Source: Paucibacter sp. Y2R2-4
GTDB lineage: Bacteria > Pseudomonadota > Gammaproteobacteria > Burkholderiales > Burkholderiaceae_C
Assembly (NCBI RefSeq): GCF_025717535.1
Contig: NZ_JAJIRO010000001.1
Location: 1,517,168-1,581,167, forward strand
Length of the DNA: 64,000 nt
Reading direction: 5' to 3'
Translations under genes and position numbers: made by a program
The notes under the pieces: model-generated
What the model saw: the letters and a program-made list of their open reading frames with translations, nothing else
The model's database searches: none
What the model was told of the DNA's origin: nothing
In this document: one piece after another, positions 29,048-39,976 of the stretch
How the letters are laid out: each line of letters starts with the position of its first letter
Position numbering within the stretch: the first letter of the stretch is position 1

Positions 29048-30318
29048 GCTCGGCCTCCTCGCATGAGTTGCCGATTCTCAATATCAATCCTCAGGACGAT
29101 GGCGAGGGCGATGCAGTTCATCAAAATCGCCGATCCCCCAAAACTCATCAAGGGCAAGGTCAGGCCCTTGGTGGGCAGTGCCCCCAAGTTCACGCCCATA
29201 TTGATAAAGGCTTGACCGCCCATCCAAATGCCTATGCCTTGCGCGTAAAGACCGGCGAACACACGGTCCAAAGCCACTGCTTGACGGCCAATGTGGAAGA
29301 GCCGGCGCGACAGCCAGAAGAAGCCGATGATGACCAGGGCCACGCCGACAAAGCCCAGCTCTTCGCCGATCACCGCCAGCAAGAAGTCGGTGTGCGCCTC
29401 GGGCAGGTAGTGCAGTTTTTCAACGCTGGAGCCCAAGCCCTGACCGAACCATTCACCACGGCCCAGCGCAATCAGCGAGTGGGTCAGCTGGTAGGCCTTG
29501 CCTTGGGCGTACTTCTCATCCCAGGGGTTCAGATAAGCAAAGATGCGCTCGCGACGGAACTCGCTGAATGTAATCATCAGCACAAACGCGCCGACCAACA
29601 CCGCCACGATCAAGAAGAACATGCGGCCGTTGACGCCACCCAAGAACAAGATGCCCATGGCGATGGCCGCGATCACCATGAAGGCACCCATATCGGGCTC
29701 GGCCAGCAAGAGCACACCGACGATGGCCAGCGACACGGCCATCGGCCAGACCGCCTGGAAGAAGTTCTCCTTCACATCCATCTTGCGCACCATATAGCTG
29801 GCGGCATACATGGCGATGCCCATCTTGGCCAACTCCGAGGGCTGGAAGTTCATCACGCCCAAGGGCAGCCAGCGCCTTGCGCCATAAACCACCTTGCCGA
29901 CACCCGGAATCAGCACCGCAATCAAGAGCACCAAGGACACGACGAAAACCCAGGGCGCCACCCGCTCCCAAGTAGCCACCGGCACTTGAACCGTCAGCAG
30001 TCCAGCCACCAAGCCAAACACGATGGCCACGATGTGACGGGTCAAGAAGTGCGTCGGCAAATACTTGGCGAAGCGCGGGTTGTCGGGCATGGCGATGGAG
30101 GCCGAATAGACCATCAGCAGACCCAAGGCCATCAAAACCAAGACGACCCAGACCAAGGTTTGGTCAAAACCCTGGATGCGCGTGGGCTGGCCGGCCGAGG
30201 GCGAGACCCAGTCGCGCACCGGCACATCGGCCGACTCACTCTTGCGGCTGCCCAACCAAGCGCTCAGGCGCTCGCCCAAGCCCTTGAAGGCGGAGCTCGC
30301 GGAGCTGTCTCCGCTCAT
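29044..30318 (-). CDS. ftsW: SEDS peptidoglycan glycosyltransferase FtsW
   Basis: A 424-residue polytopic protein that polymerises septal glycan with FtsI. About ten membrane helices are seen, with the conserved loop [12 protein letters not shown] and the late motif [17 protein letters not shown] 30318 is chosen because it overlaps the murD stop as ATGA; a longer frame would run into murD. Two FtsI proteins are encoded upstream, so this single FtsW may have two partners. Confidence 0.96.
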   Translation of the reverse strand: MSGDSSASSAFKGLGERLSAWLGSRKSESADVPVRDWVSPSAGQPTRIQGFDQTLVWVVLVLMALGLLMVYSASIAMPDNPRFAKYLPTHFLTRHIVAIVFGLVAGLLTVQVPVATWERVAPWVFVVSLVLLIAVLIPGVGKVVYGARRWLPLGVMNFQPSELAKMGIAMYAASYMVRKMDVKENFFQAVWPMAVSLAIVGVLLLAEPDMGAFMVIAAIAMGILFLGGVNGRMFFLIVAVLVGAFVLMITFSEFRRERIFAYLNPWDEKYAQGKAYQLTHSLIALGRGEWFGQGLGSSVEKLHYLPEAHTDFLLAVIGEELGFVGVALVIIGFFWLSRRLFHIGRQAVALDRVFAGLYAQGIGIWMGGQAFINMGVNLGALPTKGLTLPLMSFGGSAILMNCIALAIVLRIDIENRQLMRGGRA

Positions 30319-32195
30319 GCTGCCAGCCCTCCGTCTTGCGCTAATTGCTGGACGGCGCCCACAAACACTTCGGCCCGGTGGCCGTAGTTGCGGAACATAT
30401 CGAGACTGGCGCAAGCCGGGCTCAGCAAGACGGTGTCGCCGCTTTGCGCCTGGGTTTGGCACCAAGCCGTGGCGGCTTCTAGCGTTTCATGCGCTTGCAT
30501 GGGTACACCGCAATCGGCCAAGGCGGCGGCAATTTGCGCGCCATCTCGGCCAATCAAGGCCACGGCGCGCGCATGGCGGGACACGCCGGCCGCCAGCGGA
30601 CTGAAGTCTTGACCCTTGCCGTCGCCGCCCAAAATCAGAACCAGCTTGGCCGGTGCGCGATCCGCGCCCAGGCCGCTGATGGCGGCCACGGTGGCGCCTA
30701 CATTGGTGCCCTTGGAGTCATCGACGTAATCGACCCCGTCAATGCTCATCACATGCTCGACCCGATGCGGCTCGCCGCGGTACTCGCGCAAGCCATGCAA
30801 CATCGGCGCCAAGGCGCAACCGGCAGCGCTGGCCAAGGCCAAAGCCGCCAGTGCATTGGCGGCGTTATGGCGGCCGCGCACGCGCAGCGCGTCGGCCGGC
30901 ATCAAGCGTTGCAGGGTGATCTCTTCTTCCTCATCACCCTTTTTGCGCTTCAGCGTTTCGTCTTGCTCACGGGCGCGCACCAACCAGGCCATGCCGGCTT
31001 CTTGCACCAAGCCAAAGTCACCGGGCCGGTCCGGGGCGTCCAAGCCAAAGCGGCTGACGCGACGGCTCACCGACTTGGCCGCGCGCCCGCGACCTTGCTT
31101 GACCATCACTGCGGCGGGCACCATGCCCTCGACCACCGGGTCGTCGCGGTTGATGACCATCAGCGCTTGCTCGCCAAAAATCAGCGCCTTGGCGCGCACA
31201 TAGGCGGCCATATCGCCATGCCAGTCCAAGTGATCTTGGGTGATGTTCAAGACAGCCGCGGCGGTGGGCTCGAAACCCTTCACGCCTTCCAACTGGAAGC
31301 TCGACAACTCCAGCACCCAAACCTCGGGCAGGTACTCAAAGACTGGCGCCTTGGGCGGCGGCGGCTTGATCGGCAGCGGCGCTTCGTCCAGCAGCGCATC
31401 GACCATTTCCATCGTGGTCGTGGCTGCTGCAGCGACCTCGGTCGCAAGTGCCGATGGTTCATCAGCCGGAACTTCTGCGGGCGCTTCAGCAGCGGCTTCA
31501 AGCAAGTTGGGGGCTGAGGCTGATTCAGGCTCAGGCAGTTCCGCTGACTCAGCCACGACTTCGCCGACCACTTCGGCTTCAGCAACTGCCGGCGCAGGTT
31601 CCAAATCCAAAGCCTGGCTCAAGGTCGTCAGCATGCTCGGCCCGATATTGCCGGCCATCACCACCCGCTTACCGGCGCGCTCGACCAAGAGGCCGGTCAT
31701 GCACGTGGTGGTGGTCTTGCCATTGGTACCGGTGATGGCCAGCACCGCCGGCGCATAGCCGCGCTCCAGTTTCAGCTCGGCCAAGGCCTGAGCGAACAGG
31801 TCCAACTCGCCTTGCACCGGCACGCCGGTCTGGCGCGCCAGATTCAACACCGGCAGCAGGCGCGCATCCAAAGGCGACAAACCGGGGCTCTTCAAGACCA
31901 GGTGCACGCCCGTCAAAGCCGACTCGGGCAGTTCACCGCTGATGAAACTCGCCTCGGGCAAGTCCGATTGCAGGCGCGCCAATTGAGGTGGCTGCTCGCG
32001 CGAATCCCAGACCTTCACTTGCGCGCCATAGCGCGCCACCCAGGCGGCCATGGCCAGGCCCGAGTCCCCCAAGCCCAGCACCAGCACTTGGCGGCCGGCA
32101 AAACTGGCCCCCACAGCCTGACGCAGCTCAGCCTGCGGCTGCGCGATGTCGGCGCCGGCGTCAGTGGTGGTGGGCAAGTTCATCATCTCAGTCAT
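30315..32195 (-). CDS. murD: UDP-N-acetylmuramoylalanine--D-glutamate ligase, with insertion
   Basis: A 626-residue Mur ligase adding D-Glu; usual members are about 440-500 residues. The core is complete: [45 protein letters not shown] and [11 protein letters not shown]. The excess is mainly an Ala/Glu/Pro-rich, low-complexity insertion of about 90 residues (top-strand about 31335-31615), placed between the ATP-loop domain and the VLELSSFQ strand. A shorter charged insertion ([10 protein letters not shown]) lies near 30940. No stop or frameshift is present, so it should be functional. ATG 32195 is preferred over GTG 32198. Confidence 0.93.
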   Translation of the reverse strand: MTEMMNLPTTTDAGADIAQPQAELRQAVGASFAGRQVLVLGLGDSGLAMAAWVARYGAQVKVWDSREQPPQLARLQSDLPEASFISGELPESALTGVHLVLKSPGLSPLDARLLPVLNLARQTGVPVQGELDLFAQALAELKLERGYAPAVLAITGTNGKTTTTCMTGLLVERAGKRVVMAGNIGPSMLTTLSQALDLEPAPAVAEAEVVGEVVAESAELPEPESASAPNLLEAAAEAPAEVPADEPSALATEVAAAATTTMEMVDALLDEAPLPIKPPPPKAPVFEYLPEVWVLELSSFQLEGVKGFEPTAAAVLNITQDHLDWHGDMAAYVRAKALIFGEQALMVINRDDPVVEGMVPAAVMVKQGRGRAAKSVSRRVSRFGLDAPDRPGDFGLVQEAGMAWLVRAREQDETLKRKKGDEEEEITLQRLMPADALRVRGRHNAANALAALALASAAGCALAPMLHGLREYRGEPHRVEHVMSIDGVDYVDDSKGTNVGATVAAISGLGADRAPAKLVLILGGDGKGQDFSPLAAGVSRHARAVALIGRDGAQIAAALADCGVPMQAHETLEAATAWCQTQAQSGDTVLLSPACASLDMFRNYGHRAEVFVGAVQQLAQDGGLAA

Positions 32196-32205
32196 CACAA
32201 AACCA

Positions 32206-33384
32206 TCAACGCAGCTTCAAGCTGGCCAGGCCAACCAGGCACAGCAGCATGGTGATGATCCAGAAGCGAACCACCACCTGGGTTTCTTTCCAACCCGATT
32301 TTTCGAAGTGGTGATGCAACGGTGCCATCTTGAAGATGCGCCGGCCTTCGCCGTACTTCTTCTTGGTGTACTTGAACCAGCTCACCTGCAACATCACCGA
32401 CAGCACCTCGGCCACGAAGATGCCGCCCATGATGCCCAGCACGATTTCTTGCCGAGTGATCACCGCCACCGTACCGAGGGCGCCACCCAAAGACAGCGCG
32501 CCCACATCACCCATGAAGACCTGGGCCGGGTGTGCGTTGAACCACAAAAAGGCCAGCCCTGCGCCCGCCATGGCGGCGCAGAAGATCAGCAGCTCACCCG
32601 AGCCCGGGATGTAAGGCAGCAGCAGGTACTTGGCATACACCGTCGAGCCGGTCAGGTAGGCGAACAGGCCGAGCGCCGAACCCACCAGCACGACCGGCAT
32701 GATGGCCAGGCCGTCCAAGCCATCGGTGAAGTTGACCGCATTGCTAGCGCCCACGATCACAAAGAAAGACAGCGCGATAAAACCAAACACGCCCAGCGGA
32801 TAGCTGACGGTCTTGAAGAAAGGCACGATCAAATCAGCCTTGGGCGGCAGGTCGGTCGAGAAGCCACTGCTGATCCAGCGGAAAAACAACTCGATCACGC
32901 CGAGGAAGGAGTTCTCAGACACGCTGAAAGCCAGATAGATGGCCGCGAACAAGCCGATCAGCGATTGCCAGAAAAACTTCTCACGGCTCTTCATGCCCTC
33001 AGGGTTCTTGTCGACCACCTTGCGCCAGTCGTCCACCCAGCCCACAGCGCCAAAGCCCATGGTCACCAGCATCACCACCCAGACGAAGCGGTTGCTCCAG
33101 TCAAACCACAAGAGCGTAGAGACGCCAATGCCGATCAGGATCAAAACGCCGCCCATGGTTGGCGTGCCGTTCTTGGCCAAATGCTGTTGGATGCCGTACT
33201 CGCGAATCGGCTGGCCGATCTTCATCTCGGTCAGGCGGCGAATCACCCAAGGGCCAAAAGCCAGGCCAATCAAGAGCGCGGTCATGGCCGCCATCACCGC
33301 GCGGAAGGTGATGTATTGAAAAACGCGCAAGAAGCCGAGATCGGGGTAAAGCCCCTGCAGCCATTGAGCCAGACTAAGCAGCAT
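32206..33384 (-). CDS. mraY: Phospho-N-acetylmuramoyl-pentapeptide transferase
   Basis: A 392-residue polytopic membrane enzyme that makes lipid I from UDP-MurNAc-pentapeptide and undecaprenyl phosphate. Family motifs include [11 protein letters not shown], the catalytic AsnPheThrAspGlyLeuAspGly stretch ([10 protein letters not shown]), and [11 protein letters not shown] at the C-terminus. ATG 33384 gives the normal N-terminus [10 protein letters not shown] and overlaps the murF end. Confidence 0.97.
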   Translation of the reverse strand: MLLSLAQWLQGLYPDLGFLRVFQYITFRAVMAAMTALLIGLAFGPWVIRRLTEMKIGQPIREYGIQQHLAKNGTPTMGGVLILIGIGVSTLLWFDWSNRFVWVVMLVTMGFGAVGWVDDWRKVVDKNPEGMKSREKFFWQSLIGLFAAIYLAFSVSENSFLGVIELFFRWISSGFSTDLPPKADLIVPFFKTVSYPLGVFGFIALSFFVIVGASNAVNFTDGLDGLAIMPVVLVGSALGLFAYLTGSTVYAKYLLLPYIPGSGELLIFCAAMAGAGLAFLWFNAHPAQVFMGDVGALSLGGALGTVAVITRQEIVLGIMGGIFVAEVLSVMLQVSWFKYTKKKYGEGRRIFKMAPLHHHFEKSGWKETQVVVRFWIITMLLCLVGLASLKLR

Positions 33385-34816
33385 GGTTTGCGCCCCCTTG
33401 CGTGTTGGCCTGCATGGCCGCAACTACTTTTTCCATCTGCATGAATCGTGAACCCTTGACCAGAACGTTGTGAGCCAGCGGTCGATCGCTGGCCTCACTC
33501 ACCGCGGCCACCATCTCGGCCGTGGTCTTGAAATGACGTGCCGCGGGGCCAAAGGCCGCGGCAATGTCCGCGGCCGCCGTGCCGGCGGTCCATAGCGACT
33601 GAATGCCGCGCTCGGCGGCATAGGCACCGACTTCGCGGTGGAAGGCCTCGCCTTGATCGCCCACTTCACCCATATCGCCCAGCAGCAGCCACGCCGGGCC
33701 TGGCAGGCCGGCCAGAACATCGATGGCGGCGCGCACGCTATCGGGGTTGGCGTTATAGCTGTCGTCGATCAGCGTGGCGCGGCGCTCGCCTTGCATAAAA
33801 CTCTTCAGCTGCGAGCGGCCCTTGACCGGCTCAAAGCTCTCCAGTCCGCGAGCAATCGCCGCCAGGGGCGCGCCTGCAGCCAAAGCGCAGGCTGCAGCGG
33901 CCAGTGCATTTCGCACGTTATGCACGCCGGCCACGGCCAGCGCCACCGGTGCCACACCGGCCGGCGTGTGCAGCTCCAGGGCCCAGTGGCCCACGCTGCT
34001 GTCCGACTCGACCCAGACCGCGCTGCCGGTCACATCGGCCTCGCCCTGCAGGGCAAAGCTCAGATGCGGGCGGCTGCCGGCCATCTCATGCCAGATTGGT
34101 GCGCAAGCGTCTTCGGCCGGGAACACCGCCACGCCCGAGGAAGCCAAAGCCTCAAAGACCGCGCCGTTCTCGCGCGCAGCAGCTTCCACCGTCTGCATGA
34201 ACTCCTGGTGCTCACGCTGGGCGTTGTTCACCAAGGCGACGGTCGGGCGGGTCATGGCCGCCAACGGGGCGATCTCGCCGGGGTGGTTCATGCCCAGTTC
34301 CACCACGGCGGCCTTGTGCCATTGCTGCTCGTCCTGACGCAGGCGCAGCAGCGTCAGTGGCACGCCGATGTCGTTGTTGAAGTTGCCTTCAGTCGCCAAG
34401 GCGCCGCCACCCACCCAGGCGCGCAGAATGCTGGCGATCATTTGGGTCACGGTGGTTTTGCCGTTACTGCCAGTGACGGCAATCACCGGCAATTGGCAAT
34501 GGGCACGCCAGGCGGCGGCCAGGTGGCCGAGCGCTGCTTTTGCGTCGGGCACCTCAATGCCGGGCAGACCGGCTTCGGCCAAGCCCCGCTCGGCCAGCGC
34601 CGCTACTGCGCCGGCTGCAGCCGCCTGCGGCAAGAACTCATGCGCGTCGAAACGCTCGCCACGCAAGGCCACAAACAAATCGCCAGCAGCCAGGCTGCGG
34701 GTGTCGCTGTGCACGCGAGCAATCAAGGTCTCACCCGAGCCGATCAGCCGCGCCGTCGGCACTGCCGCCAGCAGCAACTGATGGGCTTGAGCCAGGGTCA
34801 TCAGGCAAGCGCTCAC
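33374..34816 (-). CDS. murF: UDP-MurNAc-tripeptide--D-alanyl-D-alanine ligase
   Basis: A 480-residue Mur ligase that adds the D-Ala-D-Ala made by Ddl. The ATP loop [14 protein letters not shown], the [14 protein letters not shown] motif and [12 protein letters not shown] are present. The start is GTG 34816, which overlaps the murE stop (GTGA) and has GAGG upstream; ATG 34801 lacks a site. Confidence 0.96.
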   Translation of the reverse strand: MSACLMTLAQAHQLLLAAVPTARLIGSGETLIARVHSDTRSLAAGDLFVALRGERFDAHEFLPQAAAAGAVAALAERGLAEAGLPGIEVPDAKAALGHLAAAWRAHCQLPVIAVTGSNGKTTVTQMIASILRAWVGGGALATEGNFNNDIGVPLTLLRLRQDEQQWHKAAVVELGMNHPGEIAPLAAMTRPTVALVNNAQREHQEFMQTVEAAARENGAVFEALASSGVAVFPAEDACAPIWHEMAGSRPHLSFALQGEADVTGSAVWVESDSSVGHWALELHTPAGVAPVALAVAGVHNVRNALAAAACALAAGAPLAAIARGLESFEPVKGRSQLKSFMQGERRATLIDDSYNANPDSVRAAIDVLAGLPGPAWLLLGDMGEVGDQGEAFHREVGAYAAERGIQSLWTAGTAAADIAAAFGPAARHFKTTAEMVAAVSEASDRPLAHNVLVKGSRFMQMEKVVAAMQANTQGGANHAA

Positions 34817-36324
34817 AGGCCGGCCCTCGCGATCAAGGCGGCGCGGGCTTCGTCCACATCCGAGAAAGGCTGGCGCACGCCGGCCACTTCTTGGTAGTCC
34901 TCGTGGCCCTTGCCGGCCACCAGAATCACATCGCGCGGGCCAGCTTCACGCACGGCGCGCTCGATCGCATGGCGGCGGTCCACTTCCACCAGGCGCGGCG
35001 CCTCAGCGGCCAGACCGGCTTCGATGTCGGCCAGGATCTGCTCCGGCGCTTCATGGCGCGGGTTGTCGCTGGTGATGATGACGCGATCCGCCAAGCGAGC
35101 CGCAATCGCGCCCATGGCGGGACGCTTGGCGCGGTCGCGGTTGCCACCGCAGCCAAACATGCAGAGCAAGCGTCCGCCGCGCGCCTCGGCCAGCGGCTTC
35201 AGGGCGCTCAGCGCTTTGTCCAAGGCATCGGGCGTGTGAGCATAGTCCACCACCAGCTGCGGCAACTCCAAGCCATTGCCCACGCGCTGCATGCGGCCCG
35301 GCACCGGCGTGACGCTGCCGGCAACGGCGGCGATCTTGGCCAGGCCATGGCCCAGCGCGCGCAAGCAGCCGATCACACCCAGCAAGTTGGCGACGTTGTA
35401 TTCGCCGATCAAGCCGGTCTCAACCAAGATCGCCTGCTCGCCCTCACGCAGCGTGAAGGCCAAGCCACCGGCGCGGTAATGCAAGTCACTGGCTTGCAGG
35501 CGGGCAGCGCTGCTGAGCGAGCAAGTCCAAACGTCGAGGCGCGACGCCAGCTCCACCGCCAGCTCGGCGCCCTTGGGGTCGTCGATATTCAGCACCGCGG
35601 CGCGCAGACCCGGCACGTCGAAGAGCTCGCGCTTGGCGGCCCAATAGGCCTCCATCGAGCCGTGGTAGTCGAGGTGGTCTTGGGTGAAATTGGTGAACAG
35701 GGCGACCTGGATCTCACTGCCGCTGAGGCGGAATTCCTTCAGGCCGATGGAGGAGGCTTCAATCGCGCAAGCGCCGTAGCCCTCGTCCAGCATGCGGCGG
35801 AAATTGGCTTGCAGCAGCACCGGGTCCGGCGTGGTCAGGCCGGTGTAGTCGATATTGGCAGCGCGCGCCGCATGGCCGGGCCGTGCGGGCAGCGGCGGTT
35901 CGCCCACGCCCAGGGTGCCTACCACGCCGCAGCGCTGGCCCAAGAGCGAGAGCGCTTGCGCGCACCACCAAGCGGTGGAGGTTTTGCCATTGGTGCCGGT
36001 GCTGGCAATGATGGGCAAGGCCTTGGACGGCTGGCCGTAGTAGGCCGCGGCGATCAAACCGGTCTTGGCCTTGAGGCCGGGCAGCGAGGCCACACGAGCG
36101 TCCACAAAGCCGTAGGCATCAACGCCCTCGTCTTCCACCAAGCAGGTGGCGGCGCCGGCCGCCAGCGCCTGGGCCACGAACTCGCGACCATCGCGGGCAT
36201 AGCCGGGCCAGGCGATGAAGGCATCACCGGGCTGCACCGCGCGGCTGTCGGTGCGCAGCACGCCGGTGGTCCATTCTTGCAGCCAGCGGGCGGCGGCTTC
36301 GGGGGATTTCAAACGGGTCAACAT
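34813..36324 (-). CDS. murE: UDP-MurNAc-dipeptide--meso-diaminopimelate ligase
   Basis: A 503-residue Mur ligase. The ATP loop is STGTNGKTSTAWW. The specificity motif DNPR (ITSDNPRHEAPE) shows meso-diaminopimelate rather than lysine as substrate. Its ATG overlaps the stop of the second ftsI gene by one base (TGATG). Confidence 0.97.
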   Translation of the reverse strand: MLTRLKSPEAAARWLQEWTTGVLRTDSRAVQPGDAFIAWPGYARDGREFVAQALAAGAATCLVEDEGVDAYGFVDARVASLPGLKAKTGLIAAAYYGQPSKALPIIASTGTNGKTSTAWWCAQALSLLGQRCGVVGTLGVGEPPLPARPGHAARAANIDYTGLTTPDPVLLQANFRRMLDEGYGACAIEASSIGLKEFRLSGSEIQVALFTNFTQDHLDYHGSMEAYWAAKRELFDVPGLRAAVLNIDDPKGAELAVELASRLDVWTCSLSSAARLQASDLHYRAGGLAFTLREGEQAILVETGLIGEYNVANLLGVIGCLRALGHGLAKIAAVAGSVTPVPGRMQRVGNGLELPQLVVDYAHTPDALDKALSALKPLAEARGGRLLCMFGCGGNRDRAKRPAMGAIAARLADRVIITSDNPRHEAPEQILADIEAGLAAEAPRLVEVDRRHAIERAVREAGPRDVILVAGKGHEDYQEVAGVRQPFSDVDEARAALIARAGL

Positions 36325-38111
36325 CAGAGAACTTCCTTGCCACTGGCGGCTTGCTGGGCCAGGATTTGCGGGCTAACGGCCAGATCGGCCGGCACACCCA
36401 TCAGCTGCAGGCTCTTGGAGACGACCTTGCTGAACACCGGGCCGGCCACTTTGCCGCCATCGTGAAATTGCTGGGTGGGCTCGTCCACCATCACCGCCAC
36501 GACGATGCGCGGCTGGCTGATTGGCGCCAGGCCCACAAACCAGGCGCGGTATTTGTTGCGGGCATAGCCGCGGCCTTCTTGCTTGTAAGCGGTGCCGGAC
36601 TTGCCGCCCACGCTATAACCCTCGGCCTGCGCCATCGGCGCGGTGCCGCCCTTTGCGGTCACGGTTTGCAGCATTTGGCGCACCTGCTGCGCCGTCTTGG
36701 CGGAGAAGACGCGCTGGCCCTGCACCACTTCGCCTTCAGCGCGCTTGGTCATGCTCAGCGGCAGCAGCTCGCCGTCGTGCGCAAACACGGTGTAGGCGCG
36801 TGCCAGCTGCAAGAGCGAGGCCGACAGGCCGTAGCCATAGCTCATGGTCGCCTGCTCGATCGGGCGCCAGTTCTTGTAAGGGCGCAAGCTGCCGGTGACG
36901 GCGCCGGGGAAGGCGATCTGCGGGCGCTGGCCCATGCCGATGGAGGCATAGAGCTGGTGCATTTCGCTGGCCGGCATTTGCATGGCCATCTTGACGGTGC
37001 CGACATTGCTGGACTTTTGAATCACCTGCGCCACCGTCAGCGCATCGCTGGGATGGGCATCGCTGATGGTGGAGCCTGTGATGGTGATGCGGCCCGGCGC
37101 GGTCTGGATGACGGTGTCAGGCGTGACGCGGCCGGTCTCCAGCGCCTGCGCAGCGATGAAGGGCTTCATGGTCGAGCCGGGCTCGAAGACATCGGTCAGC
37201 GCGCGGTTGCGCAGTTGCTCGCCGCTGAGCTTTTTGCGCTCATCGGGCTTGTAGCTGGGGAAGTTGGCCAGGGCCAGAATCTCGCCGCTACGCGCATCCA
37301 GCACCACCACGCTGCCGGCCTTGGCCTGGTTGGCGGCCACGGCGTCACGAATAGCTTGGTAAGCAAAGTACTGGGTCTTGGCGTCCAGGCTCAGGTCCAC
37401 ATCTTCGCCATTGATGGCCGGCACGGTCTCACCGCGCGTTTCGACCACACGGCCGAGCCGGTCGCGCATCACCGAGCGCGAACCGTCCTGGCCTTGCAAG
37501 CTCTTTTGGAAGGCCAGCTCAATACCCTCTTGGCCGCGCTCTTCGCTGTTGGTGAAACCCACCACATGGGCCGAGGCTTCGCCTTCAGGGTAGCTGCGGC
37601 GGTATTCGCGGTCTTGATAAACGTTCTTCAGCTTCAAGGCCAAGATGTCTGCCGCCATGCGCTCACCGGCCTGCCGCTGCAGCCAGACAAAGCGGCTGCT
37701 CGGGTCAAGCTTTTTGTTCAGCTCTGCCGGGCTCAGGCTCAAGGCCTTGGCCAAGGCATTGAATTGGTCCACAGGCAGGGCCAAGATCTCGGACGGAATG
37801 GCCCAGAACGAAGGCACCGCGACGCTGCTGGCCAGCACCTGGCCGCTGCGGTCATGAATGCGGCCGCGGCTGGCCGGCAGCTCCAGCTTGTGCACAAAGC
37901 GAGCCTCGCCCTGCTGCTGAAAAAAGTCGCTGCCGATCACCTGCACATAGAGCGCGCGGCCGAACAAACCGGCCAAGCCGGTGCCCACCAAGACCAGCAG
38001 CAAACGCGAACGCCAGACCGGCGTGCGGGTGGCCAGCAAGGGGCTCTGCGTATGACTGAGTCCGCTGAGTCCGTCTTGGCGATTCTTGCTGCTGAAGCGC
38101 TTCGTCCCCAT
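36324..38111 (-). CDS. ftsI: Penicillin-binding protein 3 (FtsI), second tandem copy
   Basis: A 595-residue septal transpeptidase: an N-terminal membrane helix (LLLVLVGTGLAGLFGRAL), a dimerisation domain (LPASRGRIHDRSG), and a transpeptidase domain with all three active-site motifs: STMKPF, SSN (KSSNVGTVKM) and KSGTAYK. It begins 2 nt after the stop of a longer homologue, and by eye well over half the residues match. The catalytic residues are intact, so it is not a decaying copy. ATG 38111 gives a compact N-terminus; the longer frame is antisense-like noise inside the other copy. Division of labour between the copies is unknown. Confidence 0.93.
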   Translation of the reverse strand: MGTKRFSSKNRQDGLSGLSHTQSPLLATRTPVWRSRLLLVLVGTGLAGLFGRALYVQVIGSDFFQQQGEARFVHKLELPASRGRIHDRSGQVLASSVAVPSFWAIPSEILALPVDQFNALAKALSLSPAELNKKLDPSSRFVWLQRQAGERMAADILALKLKNVYQDREYRRSYPEGEASAHVVGFTNSEERGQEGIELAFQKSLQGQDGSRSVMRDRLGRVVETRGETVPAINGEDVDLSLDAKTQYFAYQAIRDAVAANQAKAGSVVVLDARSGEILALANFPSYKPDERKKLSGEQLRNRALTDVFEPGSTMKPFIAAQALETGRVTPDTVIQTAPGRITITGSTISDAHPSDALTVAQVIQKSSNVGTVKMAMQMPASEMHQLYASIGMGQRPQIAFPGAVTGSLRPYKNWRPIEQATMSYGYGLSASLLQLARAYTVFAHDGELLPLSMTKRAEGEVVQGQRVFSAKTAQQVRQMLQTVTAKGGTAPMAQAEGYSVGGKSGTAYKQEGRGYARNKYRAWFVGLAPISQPRIVVAVMVDEPTQQFHDGGKVAGPVFSKVVSKSLQLMGVPADLAVSPQILAQQAASGKEVL

Positions 38112-38113
38112 GA

Positions 38114-39976
38114 TCAGAAGCTTTCTTCCACCGCTTGCGGCTGCGGCTTGGCCTTGTTGTTCTGGCTGGCCACGATTTGCGGCTTCACTTCCAGATCGGT
38201 CGGCACATTCAGCAAGCGCAGGCTTTGCGAGACCACCTGGCTGAACACCGGGCCGGCCACGGCGCCACCGAAGTAGACGCCGTTGCTGGGCTCGTCCACC
38301 ATCACCGCCACGATCACCCGTGGGTTGCTGATCGGCGCCAGGCCCACAAACCAAGAGCGGTACTTGTGGCCGGCATAGCCCTTGCCTTCTTGCTTGTGCG
38401 CGGTGCCCGACTTGCCGCCCACGCTGTAGCCGCTGACCTGAGCCATGGGGGCGGTGCCGCCGGGGCCAGCCGCCATCTGCAGCATCATGCGCACGTCATG
38501 CGCTGTCTTGGGCGAGAACACCTTGATGCCGGCCGGGTTGGCATTCGCGTCTTGCCGCATCATGGTGACGGGGATCACCTCGCCATTACGCGCAAACACG
38601 GTGTAGGCGCGCGCCAGCTGCAGCAGCGAGGCTGACAAGCCGTAGCCAAAGCTCATGGTCGCCTGTTCCACCGGGCGCCAGCTCTTGTAAGGCCGCAGCT
38701 TGCCGGTGATAGCGCCGGGGAAGTCAATCTGCGGACGCTGGCCCAGGCCGATGGCGGTGTACATCTCATGCAGCTCGCGCGGCTGCATGCTCATGGCCAT
38801 CTTGACGGTGCCGACGTTGCTGGATTTCTGAATCACCTCGGCCACGCTCAGCACACCGTGCGGGTGGGCATCGGTGATCTTGGAGCCGGTGATAACGATG
38901 CTGCCGGGCGCCGTTTGAATCGGCGTTTCGGGCGTAACCCGGCCGGTCTCCAGCGCCAGCGCGGCCACAAAAGGCTTCATCGTCGAGCCGGGCTCGAAGA
39001 TGTCGGTCAACGCGCGGTTGCGCAGCTGGGCCCCGCTCAGGTTCTTGCGCTCGCCGGGGTTGTAGCTGGGGTAGTTGGCCAGGGCCAGCACTTCGCCGGT
39101 CTTCACATCCAAAACCACCACGCTGCCCGCCTTGGCCTTGTGCTCGGCCACCGCATCGCGAATGCGCTGGTAGGCGAAGAACTGCACTTTGGAGTCGATG
39201 GACAAGTCGATGTCACGACCATTGGCGGCGGGCACGCGCTCGCCGATGTCTTCCACCACCCGGCCCAAACGGTCGCGCACCACCGATCGAGTGCCATCCC
39301 GCCCTTGCAGCTCTTTTTGGAAGGCCAGCTCGATGCCTTCTTGACCACGCTCTTCGATATTGGTGAAGCCCACCACATGGGCGGCGGCCTCGCCTTCGGG
39401 GTACTTGCGCTTGTATTCGCGGTCTTGGAACACGCCTTTGAGGCCCAGCTCTTTAATCTGCGCGGCCACATGCTCATCGGCTTGACGCTGCAACCAGACA
39501 AAGCGGCTGTTCGGGTCGAGCTTGCGCTCCATCTCGGCCTGCGACCAGCCCAAGATCTTGGCCAGCGCCTGACGCTTGGCCGGGTCAGTGTCCATTTCCT
39601 TGGGGATGCCCCAGAAGGAAGGCACAGCCACGCTGGCGGCCAAGACCTGGCCGCTGCGATCATTGATGCGGCCACGGCTGGCGGGCAACTCGACCTGGTG
39701 CACAAATCGGGCCTCGCCCTGCTTTTGATAAAAGCGGGTGCCGATCACCTGGATGTAGAGCGCGCGGCCCAGCAAGCCGGCAAAGGCCAGACCCACCAGT
39801 GCCACCAAAAAGCGCGAGCGCCAGGGCGGTGTTTTAGAAGCCAACAAAGGGCTGCTGGAATAGCTAACGCTGCGCGCTGTCGGATTCCGGCCGGCGCCGG
39901 CCAGCGGTCGCTTGGACCGCTTGACCTGGGTCGCCCCCGAAGTACTGGGCTTGCGAAAACGGCTCAGCCAGCTCAT
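38114..39976 (-). CDS. ftsI: Penicillin-binding protein 3 (FtsI), first tandem copy
   Basis: A 620-residue septal transpeptidase overlapping ftsL by 4 bp, the normal ftsI position. The basic N-terminal tail is longer than in the second copy, then comes one membrane helix (FLVALVGLAFAGLLGRAL) and the catalytic domain with STMKPF, KSSNVGTVKM and KSGTAHK. It is followed immediately by a second complete ftsI. The two differ mostly in the N-terminal tail, the linker after the helix and the C-terminal 30 residues (this one ends KPQPQAVEESF). Confidence 0.95.
   Translation of the reverse strand: MSWLSRFRKPSTSGATQVKRSKRPLAGAGRNPTARSVSYSSSPLLASKTPPWRSRFLVALVGLAFAGLLGRALYIQVIGTRFYQKQGEARFVHQVELPASRGRINDRSGQVLAASVAVPSFWGIPKEMDTDPAKRQALAKILGWSQAEMERKLDPNSRFVWLQRQADEHVAAQIKELGLKGVFQDREYKRKYPEGEAAAHVVGFTNIEERGQEGIELAFQKELQGRDGTRSVVRDRLGRVVEDIGERVPAANGRDIDLSIDSKVQFFAYQRIRDAVAEHKAKAGSVVVLDVKTGEVLALANYPSYNPGERKNLSGAQLRNRALTDIFEPGSTMKPFVAALALETGRVTPETPIQTAPGSIVITGSKITDAHPHGVLSVAEVIQKSSNVGTVKMAMSMQPRELHEMYTAIGLGQRPQIDFPGAITGKLRPYKSWRPVEQATMSFGYGLSASLLQLARAYTVFARNGEVIPVTMMRQDANANPAGIKVFSPKTAHDVRMMLQMAAGPGGTAPMAQVSGYSVGGKSGTAHKQEGKGYAGHKYRSWFVGLAPISNPRVIVAVMVDEPSNGVYFGGAVAGPVFSQVVSQSLRLLNVPTDLEVKPQIVASQNNKAKPQPQAVEESF

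Noticed and set aside
36351..38276. A 641-codon plus-strand frame over the second ftsI
   Set aside because: Antisense shadow: His/Gln/Ala-rich translation without domains. The same applies to similar frames at 38768-40138, 34540-36465, 29068-30387, 32146-33444 and 49650-51347.
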